DNA of 64,000 nt, taken from Liolophura sinensis. Taxonomy: Eukaryota > Mollusca > Polyplacophora > Chitonida > Chitonidae. Both the position numbers and the translations under genes were made by a program. The notes beneath the pieces were generated by a model. That model worked only from the letters and a program-made list of their open reading frames with translations. It was not told the DNA's origin and made no database searches. The DNA lies in contig NC_088295.1 of assembly GCF_032854445.1 (NCBI RefSeq), positions 39,481,385 through 39,545,384 of the forward strand. Reading direction: 5' to 3'. Below, piece by piece: positions 24,191 through 41,461 of the stretch. The stretch's first letter is position 1. Every line of letters begins with the position of its first letter.

Positions 24191-27100
24191 GAGTGAATAT
24201 CTACTTTACAAGAAGATTTTATGAATACCCAACAACATTCCAGCTCTGTGATCATGCCAGGCAATTTCACTGAGGAGCCTGTTGAAAAGTTTGAAGGATG
24301 TCCACACGGCCAGCATTCCTCTAATCGCCACAAGTTCTGATGCATCCGAGTCCCAAACCAAGAAACATGTACATCTGCTAATTTCCAGGCAGTTTCTTTG
24401 GTTACAAAGTTTTGTGTCATTATTATATGGCTTAGTGCTCATTGGGGTGATATGACGTATAAGGAGTCCCTAATAGTGCAATATAGAAAGCATGTTGGTG
24501 CATACGTTTAACTTAACTGTCATGTTTGTAGGTACTTTTTGTTGCATATTTATAGAAACTTTACACATATTCTGAAATCATTTCTTAGGGCTTTCAAGCA
24601 CATATTGTAGTATTGTGTCTTAAAAGGCTTTTTCTTATCTTTATTTTCAACTACATGTGGTTTACTTGAATGACTTATTAAAGTAAGAACATGCCAGAAC
24701 ATGTACATGTATGTTGAAGTAGTTACTTGGCAAGGTATAACAGCTTCTACCAGATCCCTTAGCCCATAATCTTGACTAAGGTCGTTGAAGTGAAATGTCC
24801 ATTAAGTATGGCATAATACACTGTTGCTAGCAAGCTGCCATTGTGGCATACCTTGCGAACTGGGTATAAGTGTTGGACTGTCAGTCACGATTACACAACC
24901 TCCACGTGTACAGTACAGTATAAGAAAACCAATTCATTCTTCACCATAAACCTACTCAGCCTGTAGCTGAACAGGCCAGTCAGTGTTATTTTTTTTGTTC
25001 ATCAACAACTTACTGAACCTTGACTGTATAGCAGAAATGCTCAAGTTGTTAGATGTGACACAAGGCAGTTGCCATACATGTGAATTCTGGAAAACCTAGG
25101 CCATATTCCACAAAGAAATCTTAGTGCTAATTTCACATACAATAACCACCAATGCAGGGATTCATAGAAGTTCAAATTTTACAAATGAAAACTCAAAATG
25201 GAAGTGACATATCTCCCCAGTTTGATATATAATGACCCAGTTTATTAAGATCCTGAGTGACATGCCGTGGCTAGTTAACGGAAATTGGATCATGTATAAT
25301 GCTGCGATGGCCGATCGCCTGAGAAACACTTTTAATTTATTTTGAAAAGGCCAGCTCTACCAATTCAGTTTTTCACGTTTTTTTCCAAATTCAGTTATCA
25401 GCAACTAAATTGAGTATCATTATTTCTCTTGTTAAAATTTTTTTAAGGAAAATATTCTGTTGCGGCGCCAAATTGAGTTGTAAACTCCCATTTATGAGCT
25501 CACTTTTACGAACCAAATATTGGTTTGCAAAATCAAGGTGTATGAATCCCAGCAATGCTGTTTGTAATGGTATGCATTTATTTAAATTTTGAACTATATC
25601 GTACATATACATGTGCCAGTATGTCACACAGATGAAATATACTTGGCAAATGACGCTGGCATGTTTTTCCTGTAAAGCACACACATTAAAAATTTGTAAA
25701 CAAACCAGATGTATTTATTGAACACAAATGTCATATATTTTGATATATTTTGTCATAACAAGGACAGAAGCAACAATAGCTGGTTATGAGATGAACAAGA
25801 TGAGAGTTCTGTACATTTCATGTTTGATGTATGACTGAATTGATGTATCTGAATTATTATATATATATATATATGGGTGTTGCTAGCTATTGAATGAATT
25901 TATATACATTTATGGTGTTAATATTTTGAAGGTGTAATTTGTTTAATTCTTCATGCATTTACCACGCATTATGTCCCAATGTTCTAATGTTGGATTAAAA
26001 GACATTACAAATCATGAAATGCCATAATTGTCTATCACTTCCAATGTTCAGACATATTACAATAATATCACAACATTGTATACCCAAGTACAGTCAGCTT
26101 GTGTGTTAAAAAGAAAAGAAACATTAAAAGTAAAAAAGTGTTAGCAGAAAGACAATTAAAAACTGATCTAAAACTACCATTACCTATTTTCTTAAGATTC
26201 TTTTTCACTGATTTAATACAGTCAAATGTTTGGCTTGCAATATGACCATACTGATATTGTCTTCAATGACATAATGCAACCTTTCCAGTCACACCCCACC
26301 ACCTGGATTTACACACGGTGCACCGGTCAAATAGTTGGTTTGTAACATGACCAAATTGGTTGTGTACGTCATCAATGACCTAATACAACATGTTCTACAA
26401 AATCACCTCAGAATAAAATTCTCATACTCCTGCAATATGTGCCTGTAAAATTCTAACATTAAACCCCTGTTATAAGAGCAGCGAAAGGCAGTTGTGGCAT
26501 CCATATGATCAGTATGGTCCAAAAGCCCACCTTGCAGTCCAAACACTTGGACTGCATTTAGTTCAGTGGAAAAAAAAATCAAAAAGAGCAAGTACAGGTA
26601 GTTTTCAATGGTCTTTCTGTCAATGCTTATTTCTGACAATGGCAATGTTTCTTTTCCTTTCGGCTGGCTGTGCTGAACTGTTACATCTTGCAGGACTATG
26701 ACATCACTGTGCTCCAGTTATAACTTCTGAATAGTTTTCAGCTGTGTAGAAGAATGAATAATTGTCTTTATTTTAACTGAAATGCCCCTGCAACATGCTC
26801 ATAAAGAGCAATTTGATTAAGTATGATCTGGAGACTTAACGTCTTTGATCATGCAAATATTCTTACTACAGTAATCTTGCCAGTTATAAAATGAATGCAA
26901 GACTAACTACAAGTACATGGTGCATGAAATGGAAAACGTACGAAACATGTAGTCTTAAATTTAATATAGTGGAGTCCATTGTGAGACTTTGTGAGCTTAG
27001 AGTCTGTAAGGTGAGAATTTTCTTCACCTCTTTATCAAGACATAGACTGAAGAGATGAACTGCTGCGAAGTCCAAGCTCTACTCATTGTGACATTAAATT

Positions 27101-28673
27101 TAAAAATTCCTATGCTTTCCTTAATTCAAAAGCAGACAGGCTTAAAGTGACATGATTTCCCAATTATTAGGTACTTTTGTGTTATTTGAAAATGACAGGA
27201 GTATCCGGTACTTTTCTCAAAAAATAAATGTCACAAGATTTTCATTAATCCTTGCCCCAGCATTGTACATTAAGTGAATGTTTAAAAATAACAAAAAAAA
27301 AATGAAAATTCTGCCAGAATATTAAAATGAGGCACTGTCAATTCAGTGGAAATGGAGCACACACACAGCGCTCTGTAAACTTCACATGTAAACCAACATA
27401 GCTGATTACACTTGCTCATGACAGGATCGGGCCAAACAGGCGTAAAAAGAAGAGCTTGACAGGTTGACAAGCTGAAACTGGTTGTCAGTTTGAATGGTGT
27501 AGCAAACTGAAGAAAGAAAAGGGTCTCGTGAAGCACGAAGTTGACACAAAACTACTGCTTGATACGTGGGTGCAAATGTTGTGGGCAGTGGTGTTAAACT
27601 TCGAACAGACACACATTTCAGACTTAGAAGATTACTCGTACCCTTTTCTCGGTGCTGTTTAAGCTGCTGTTATCTGCATGTATCTATGTGTATCAATATT
27701 CAAAATAATCCAAGTTTGTCGACTGATCAAAAGTGGATGTCATATGGAACTTTCTGAATGCTGCGCATATGTTTCCGGCCTTCCGGTTGATAATTATTTC
27801 AAAATGGCCCACTCTTTATGTGCTGAATTTGAATAACGGCAGGACTTATCGGGAAATGTACAAGCTACACACTCAACGAATATTTTTTATTTCAATGTGA
27901 GTTAAGATGTTGTTCTCAAAATTTGTTTAAACATCCAAATTTTGGGCGACTATGTCACTTTAATAAGGATGCCAGTAAATTTTCAATAATGGTACCTTAA
28001 TAATTATCTATATATATATATATATATATACATATGCATGCAAATGTAAACAGTATGCTGCTTTCAATAAGACACAGGACAAGCCAGCAGAATGATATAA
28101 AATAAGTGTAGTCTGCTAGTACATGCATTACGTTCAGCCACTAATGAATGATGGCAGCAATCTGGAACGTATCTTGTCTAATTTAGGTCCAAGCTAAGCA
28201 ATCAGCTCATACCTCTGTTTTCCAAGTCAATCTGTAGATTTTGGTTTGCTTTTGTGAAACCAGAGTCCTGTCCAAATCAGATTGATGTCACATTACACAA
28301 TTTTGTTTTGTGACTTGATCCAGTCTACTACATGTTTCAAACATGTCCATGCAAACGTGTTTGGCGTCAAGCAGAGTGTGGCTGTAGCTAATGATCAGAT
28401 TTAACACCAATATTGACATTTCATGCCAGCAAAGAGTCTGCAAGTAAGCTTGGACCTGAATCCCTGACTGGCCCAGGGAAGTACATAGCAACTGCATGGT
28501 TAACAAACACCTAACATATACTTTACATGTTTAAACATATTTCTACCCAAAATATACAATTTTATGTATAAGTACAGACTTATTAAATACTATCTGCAAA
28601 GGTTATGTATGATCTTACCACATGTACATGTATGTTTTTGGTCCTATGTTTCCCCCCCAACACTAACATGGAT
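24191..28673. other. Region between OSTM1 and MEAF6 coding parts: probable 3'UTRs, no clear gene
   Basis: OSTM1 3'UTR should start here; ATTAAA near 24676 is a possible poly(A) signal. On the minus strand AATAAA at about 25713-25718 could end MEAF6, whose last coding exon I did not find. An 80-codon minus-strand frame at 26403-26645 has no family I recognise. Short (TA)n runs lie at 25857-25875 and about 28008-28030. Confidence 0.5.
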
Positions 28674-28900
28674 CTACAATCCATTCAGTTTTCCCGAAGT
28701 ATTACACAGCCATGCAACTGTTGATTTGAGTTCTTTAATCCCTGGCTGTAGGCTGCTTTGGATGGCATCCATCCTCACAATCCAAGCATGTGATCCACTT
28801 TCGTCACAGTTAACTGCTATGTTGCGCATCTCAATAGCACTGTGAATCTCCGGACTCCTAACACCAATGCGTGTATTTTCAATGCATGGGCCTTGAACAA
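28674..28900 (-). other. Unassigned open reading stretch, possible exon or decayed coding sequence
   Basis: A minus-strand frame open for about 70 codons ends in TAG at 28676-28674. It contains SPEIHSAIEMRNIAVNCDES and SSLQPGIKELKSTVAWLCNT. Just upstream, about 28910-28985 reads DGDTVVDLKQLELCQYPVHV in another frame, ending at a GTGAGT. The composition is protein-like, but I recognise no family. It may be the last exon of an unlisted minus-strand gene, a MEAF6 alternative end, or a decayed element. Confidence 0.3.
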
Positions 28901-29483
28901 ATCAGAACTCACAGTCCAACTAGTACATGAACTGGATACTGACAAAGCTCAAGCTGTTTAAGATCCACCACTGTGTCACCATCAGGCCCAGCAATGTTAA
29001 ATCTTCATTCTACTCCTCCCTGGAACAGTGAACAGACTATCTAATAATCTCTGACATCATATAGCATGCAAATTGATTTATTTATCTGATTGATGCTCAG
29101 TGTTTGAATTTGTCACGTATATAAAGGTTAGTTGGTTTGTGAATGGAGGACACTGGAGTGGTTGTTAAAGACACAAACCTGCGTACCAGAAAAAACTGAA
29201 ATACCTAAAACCATAACTGAACTATCAGAGATGGAATCATGTTTGTGACTGGTCAAAGGATAAATGGCTCTGCTGGTATCAACAATTCAGCCAGATGAGC
29301 CAGCAAATGCCCTCGTGTTCATTTTCTTAAGTTGGTGACAGATTATTTCACTTTTAGAGAATAAATATACAACAGATAACACTATCTACAATCTGTACCG
29401 GAAAAGAATAAATGAGCTCTATGAAAAAATTACATGGAACACAAAAAAAAAATCATAAAATGAATGACCCAAAAATTACATAC

Positions 29484-35161
<5,678 letters not shown>

Positions 35162-36202
35162 TTTGATAAACTTCCGCCAAATGACGAAGGCTCTGATTGG
35201 CTATTCTTTCAAACCTCCTCACATAGTAAATTTCCCTAAACCACAAAGTGCATCCCAACTGGTGACTGATAAAGTTAACTGTCCCATTTCTTGTCTGATA
35301 ATTTCTGCATTTTTGGATGCCAGGAGGGAAATGTGCTTTTGTTCAAGTCAAGAAGTAAATGCTAACACGTAAGAGAACAGTTAACACTGTGACATGTAGC
35401 GTGTGATCAGCCTAGAATCTGCTAGGATACAATATGTCAGATCCACAGATTTCTGGTTGCAATCAGTGGGAATAAAATCACACTTGGGAAGGCCATTTTG
35501 TTACTGTAACAGCTGCAGGTGTTGTCTATACCTAGCAGTATTCCATGTGTGATAACACAGTGTAAACAAAATTTTTTGAATTCGCTGTTTTATACTTTCA
35601 TGTCACTGGTGATGGAACCATTCACTAATCTGACTTCTGGGCCGAAAAGCAAACCTTTTTGACCGTGTGCTTGAATAAGTCCATTATAAGGCGTTTCTTG
35701 CATAAACATTGAGGTCTAGATGGTGTCATCGATTTCAAATAGGTCAATTTACCTGCCTCATTATTTTTTTTAATTTAATTTAACTTGTTGAACATGTAGT
35801 TGCTTTACCTGAAGATTAAATTAAGTAGGTTACATGACTTATATTGGGCTATCATATATTTATAAATAATGCGACAATACAGTGAAATCGGTTTCATTTG
35901 ATTTCCAAGAATTTACATTTTGAAAAGATTAATGGGTTGTCTGAGATTGATATGGTTGTTTAACAACATTCTTAAATTATTTTACATCAATTGCATCTAG
36001 ATATTTAAATTCATACAGCTGCCTGTGTAATATTGTTAAGGTCAGTGTCAGCTAATACTGTGCATAGCAGCACTTTATGGTCTTGTGTTTGAAGACATTT
36101 TCCATTTGTTTTGTAGCATACAGAAGAAGCAATTGATCAAGGCCAAGTGGTTGCAAAAGGAAGATTTGCCGATTGGGTCATTGACTAACATCATCAGTTA
36201 AA
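35162..36202. promoter_or_regulatory. Head-to-head intergenic region, MEAF6 and CLYBL
   Basis: About 1 kb separates the two ATGs. A TTTTGTAG acceptor at about 36116 suggests that the CLYBL 5'UTR is spliced from an exon further upstream. That would bring the two transcription starts closer and make a shared promoter possible. No TATA box stands out. The 35163-35372 open frame on the plus strand shows no family features. Confidence 0.45.
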
Positions 36203-39200
36203 ATGGATGCAATGTCTTTGTGTTTAAGACGTACCATTGGCCCAAGAACTGGATGCAGCACATTGTTGTCAAGAATTTTCAAGATACGGACAGAACGCAC
36301 TGTGCATTACTCTTCAGGTGTTTTAGGTCAGTCAACCCCTGAACAGACGGAGCGATTTGTACCCAGAAGGGCTATGATGTATGTTCCTGGAAGTGACAAG
36401 AAGAAACTTGGCAAAATTCCATCACTGCAAGTTGACTGTGCTGTAATGGATTGTGAAGATGGAGTAGCCATGAATAGAAAAGTTTGTTGACATGTATATA
36501 CATTTTCTTTATACAATAATATAGTGTGGTATTGATATATGACACAAGTCATATATTATATTGTATTATAATTTTTTTATTTTGAACTTCCTGGTGAAAT
36601 GTTCTGCATACATGTATATGAATGTAACCTGGGTGAGAATTTGTTCTCAAAACTTTCATATAATAATTCTTAAGTCTTTAAAAAGTTTAATTTGTTTGAA
36701 AATGTGAAAGTAGTTTCCTAACTTGTCATTGTTTGAATGTTTACAGTTGGAAGCCCGTCTGAACATATCTGAAGCCCTGGACACCCTAGACTTTGGCCAG
36801 ACTGAGTGTGCAGTCAGGATTAACTCTGTCAACAGTGGCTTTATGGAGGAAGACCTTCGCATCACCCTCATGGCCAATAAGCTTCCTCAGGCCCTCATGT
36901 TACCCAAAGTGGAAACCCCAGAGGAACTAGAACTGGTTTGTAACCAATCTACTTGAACAATCAATGTCGTAAACAGTTTATAAGAATGTTCTACCCTTGC
37001 AATGTCTTGTGAAAATAATGACCGTTCACCCCAGTATTTGGCTTGTGTCTTCTGTCTCTCATACATTTTTCTGTGTGAGAAATGTCTGGCATGAAGAACG
37101 TTAGCCACCAAATCAGTTGTCTGCTTTAAGGATCCTGAGGTCTTTAGGATTTTTAGGACATATAAGCCATGTACATATTTTATTTTTTTCATCAGTGATC
37201 TTCCTGACACATTTTATGAGATGTTAGTGTGAATCATCAAACTCCACACTTCCAACACTAGACTAAAGGGAAATGACCACCTAGAATTGACTAAGTTACT
37301 CAGTTCACTTGCTTGTGATAGTTCTACCATCAGATGATAGAAATCTGTTTTCATTTTTTTTTGAAGGTACTGTACAAGTAATCATCTAAATATGACATCA
37401 AGCACCATTTAAGTACATAAATCCATAGATTGTTTAGTTTACAGAGAAACTGTGCACAGCCCTGGATGATAGAGCTCTGGCAGAGAAGTTGAGGTTAGTG
37501 ATATTTGTGGAGAGTGCTATTGGAATCATCAACCTGGAGCCAGTTTGTAGGCGTGGCTTGGAGCTGTCCAAATCAGGACCCTACAAGCTGGATGGGGTCG
37601 TCTTTGGATCAGATGACTTCTGTGCAGATATTGGTTAGTAATGCAAAATCAAGCAACCTCATTCAAATGGTGTAGCATGTGTTTTGCTTGTACTTCAAAA
37701 AATGGTGGTTGAGACAGTTTTAGGGACGGGCTATTTATGAGACAATGGCTATATTTTACATCCAGTTTAGATGTGATCTCTTTCTGGGTTGGAGTCTTAT
37801 TTAATGTCTTCAGTTTTGTATTCACAAATCAAACCATTTAATGGTGCATTTCAGGTATAGTGCATTGTCCATATCATGGATATATGAAGAAAAAGAATAA
37901 CAGTAATGCAGCTAATGCTTGGAGCAGTGAACTGTCATTTACATGTATGTGTGGATACATCTTTACGGGATGTGGGATGTTGGCTAACCATACAACAATA
38001 CAACAGTCTCCTCTGTTGCATGTTGTGAAAATATTCTGTACTTTTTACCTTTAATCTTAGGTGCTACAAGAAGTGTGGAGTGCACAGAGGTTATGTATGC
38101 CAGACAGAAGGTAGTGCTTACGGCAAAGGCATTCAGACTTCAAGCAATCGATGTTGTCCACACTGATTATAAAGGTGAGAAGACAGCTGAGAAACTAGTG
38201 ATATGCTTCACTATTTAACAGAAGTTTGGCTTCCTTATTTATGCAGTGTTTTCTGAGATTAGATATTTACAATAAGTGTCAACACCTATTTTTGGATTTT
38301 TTCTTTTTATGTGGATTCATGGGAGGTGAGGGGACACTTTTTCCTAGCAGTCTAAATGCCCTTTATCATTGCCTTTGACGTTTGTTTAGGTACATGGTAA
38401 GGTGCTAATTTTCATTTCCTCCTCCAGTACATATGGTACTTGGGCACGCCTTAAGACACCAATGAAATACATGTAAACATCTAATTTTCTCAAATATAGA
38501 TCTTTGTGTTTCTATTTAATAGCTGCTGTTAATAACTCCATCAAACAAAACTTCATTTATTTACCTTGGCACAACTTTGTTGTCAACTGCCCTCGTAAGC
38601 TGTTTTCATTGAAATGAGAAATAGTGATGATATATTGAAGCAATTCATGACATTATTGTCTTGTATCTGTTGTAGATTTAGATTCCTTGAAGAGACAGTC
38701 CATTGAAGGCGCTAGAATGGGTTACACAGGGAAGCAGGTCATTCATCCAGGACAGATTTCTACAGTACAAGAAGCATTTACACCCTCCCCTGAGAAAATA
38801 GAATGGGCCACAGAACTAATACAAGCTTTTGATGGACATCAGAAATCAGGAAGGGTAAACATTCTTCATTTTCCTTTCCAGTATATCACAAAAAAAACTG
38901 TGCTCTTTGTTGAAAGACAAAATGAACCACCACTCCAAGTGGAATTGACACATATGAATATCTGTAAATTACATTTATTATTGGCTTATCCCACTGAGCT
39001 GTGATGTTGTAACTAGAGATCATTTGAAGATAGATGATCTCTTCTTTCTCAGATTATCCCGTGATGAATCTCTGTGATTTGTTGCAACATATCAACAAAC
39101 TTTAGCTTCCTCTCTGGCAGTACGTGGGAAGGTCTGCCAGCAACGTGCAGATGGTTGTGGGTTTCCCCAGGCTCTGCCTGGTTTCCTCCCACCATAATGC

Positions 39201-39760
39201 TGACTGCGGTCGTATAAGTGAAATATTCCTGAGTACAGCGTAAAACATCAATCAAACAAATGAATAAATAATCAACAAACTTCATGACTTACAGTTGCCA
39301 TTTGTTTCATATTTCCATGGCCTTGAGTTTGATCATTGGATGTTATTAGGTAATACTATATTTACTTGAAGAAGCTTTTGGTTCTCCAAAAGACATGGAA
39401 TTAATATTTAATTTAATACATGTAGTTTCATTGCAGACAATCAGACTTTTAATTAAGCATTTGTGTGCTGTGGCTTGGTGTGGATGCAGATTTTTAGTTT
39501 AGTTTAGTTTATGTCAGAAGATTTTTCAGGTTTACAGTGAAGTGAAATATTTTTAAATATTGCATGAAATGATACATAATGAATACTACACCTTTGTATT
39601 TTTTATTTTTATGAAAGAAGGGATATTACAATATATAAAACTAATCAATGTTTTTTATTTTCAGGGTGCATTTACTTTTCGGGGAAACATGATTGACATG
39701 CCATTGTTACTGCAGGCTAGGAATATTTTGGAGCTGGTAAAGGTCACCAGAGGAAGATAA
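36203..39760 (+). CDS. CLYBL: Citramalyl-CoA lyase, mitochondrial (citrate lyase beta-like)
   Basis: CLYBL cleaves (S)-citramalyl-CoA to pyruvate and acetyl-CoA in mitochondria, in itaconate/C5 clearance that protects B12-dependent methylmalonyl-CoA mutase (family knowledge). Exons 36203-36481, 36747-36935, 37438-37633, 38061-38174, 38676-38854, 39665-39760; every phase closes, giving 350 residues (human about 340). Residues 1-50 look like a mitochondrial presequence (LCLRRTIGPRTG, SRIFKIRTERTVHYSS). The TIM-barrel fold of the HpcH/HpaI-citE family is clear: PRRAMMYVPGSDKKK (CoA/substrate loop), DCAVMDCEDGVA (metal-binding Asp/Glu), LMLPKVETPEEL, IFVESAIGIINL, DGVVFGSDDFCADIGATR, GYTGKQVIHPGQI and the C-terminal GNMIDMPLL. 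Two donors are GTTTGT. Identification is firm. Confidence 0.97.
39105..39275 (+). repeat. SINE family A, 3' two-thirds
   Basis: GTGGGAAGGTCTGCCAGCAA, GTGGGTTTCCCCAGGCTCTG, CCACCATAATGCTGACTGCG and GTCGTATAAGTGAAATATTC, ending in ATCAATCAAACAAATGAATAAATAA. In the last CLYBL intron. Confidence 0.85.
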
Positions 39761-39806
39761 CAAGATTTACACCGTGCTGTTAAAGCTGTTGTATATTTGT
39801 AAATGT

Positions 39807-39889
<83 letters not shown>
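39807..39889. repeat. (AC)n(AT)n microsatellite
   Basis: A short AC run followed by more than 70 bases of pure AT dinucleotides, 46 bases past the CLYBL stop codon and inside its 3'UTR. The 39661-39903 minus-strand frame with a run of IY repeats is this tract. Confidence 0.97.
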
Positions 39890-39892
<3 letters not shown>

Positions 39893-40408
39893 GACTTCTC
39901 CAATTATGAGATTTTTGTGTGAACAAGTTGCTGGGGCTGTGACTGTATCAGCTTGCTTGTAGTGAACTGGCTGGCTGAATATTCATGTGTTTTATTGTTT
40001 TTAGGATGTATCCACCTCAGGTATTTATAGTGCTGATTAGAAAAGGCAGGAGACTAGACACAATTTATTGTCTAGATAATGCCAGCTTGTACAGAATCAG
40101 ATTTTGTTTTAAGTTGAAAGAGGACAAGAGACACATGACTGGTGGCACTGCTGGCACTTGTTTGTTGTGATGTCATTCTGCAGCAAAAGTATTATGTACC
40201 AAGTGTTGAAAAAGTTCACACTGTGCTTTCTGTTTTCCACATATTGACACAATTTGTGATATAATGTGTACATTTTTTAAAAGAGATATATGATGTGAGA
40301 TATACATTGTAATTGTAATTATGGATTAAAACTGTGATGAATTTTTGTAGATTCAGAATGTATTAGTGAAATATTCCTTTGTCAGGGGTAATATCCAGTT
40401 AACTATAA

Positions 40409-40414
40409 AATAAA
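40409..40414 (+). terminator. CLYBL: Poly(A) signal of CLYBL
   Basis: AATAAA about 650 bases after the stop codon, beyond the microsatellite. It is the first canonical hexamer seen downstream. Confidence 0.55.
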
Positions 40415-40429
40415 TGAATACATTCAAAA

Positions 40430-41461
40430 TTGATGACTTTGTATTCTGTTTTTATATCTGATTTCATCCATGAAAAGTTATTCAGATGAGAAACCATGGT
40501 ATGCAGTGTCAAGAAACATGCAATCTACATGGCAGTCATGTCTTTCATTGAAGTTTCACTAGCATATAGGCCTAAGAGAAATCAGTAAAGAACCATACAA
40601 TGAAATCATCACCTCCATTATCTCCTTTCAGTCTGCACCAATAACTGAACAAGTTAAACACTGGTGGGTTGACCTGGTTAGCATCTGTCATGTCAGACCA
40701 GGTCAATATTCTTCTCTCTGCAGTATAGCACAGGGATGGTAGACAAGCAGATGGAAGCCATCTCAGTGTTGGTAGTTATGTCTGAGGGCTTCCTAGAAAG
40801 GAATGTGGTATACACAACAAAGCAAGATCATTATAGTTGCTATGTATAGAATATTGAACTAACAGACCAACGTCTCCAGTGCAGTCTGATGATTCACAGG
40901 TATCAATATATGTATTCTGTGACTGGGTGGGGTGTCCATCTGTGAGTTCCAGTGTCTTTGTTATCACACATCCATCAACTGCACACAGGTACACAAGAAG
41001 TGAATTTCACAGTCTGTAGCCTATATCTATGGAAGAAATTTTGGCCAAAAGAAAAACAAAAAAGGATTAAATGTGTGAATAAAAACAAAGGTTAGAGCGG
41101 TATAATTCTAAGTGCACTATTCCAGTAACACAAGTAGAATGTACCTGGCCAATGCATAGGGCTACCGTCAGTGGAATTCATAATAACATTATCTGGAAAA
41201 ATTTCATGGGATATTGAAGTTATGAGTGGGCAGACTAAACTAAGTAGAATTCATGAACTCCATGAAAATTACACGTAGCACTAAATTTAATCCATACAAA
41301 AAAGTTGGACTGTTTAAATGGAAATATGCACCTAGAAGTGGTCAAGGGTGACGGGAATTCATTTTGCCTTGTCAATGCATAATCAGTCACTGCTGGACCA
41401 ACGGACAAACATTCAGTAATAAAACTGTTGTCTCCCCTTGTGTCACTCTCCAGTAGTAATC
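40430..41461. other. Intergenic, CLYBL to NDUFB8
   Basis: About 1 kb between two genes on the same strand. It should hold the NDUFB8 promoter. I see no TATA box, no repeat and no open frame with family features. Confidence 0.5.

Noticed and set aside
26403-26645. 80-codon minus-strand frame ending in YENFILR
   Set aside because: No recognisable family and no start or splice context. Probably within a 3'UTR; kept only as a note in the intergenic entry.
39661-39903. 80-codon frame with repeated Ile-Tyr
   Set aside because: It is the AT microsatellite read as protein.
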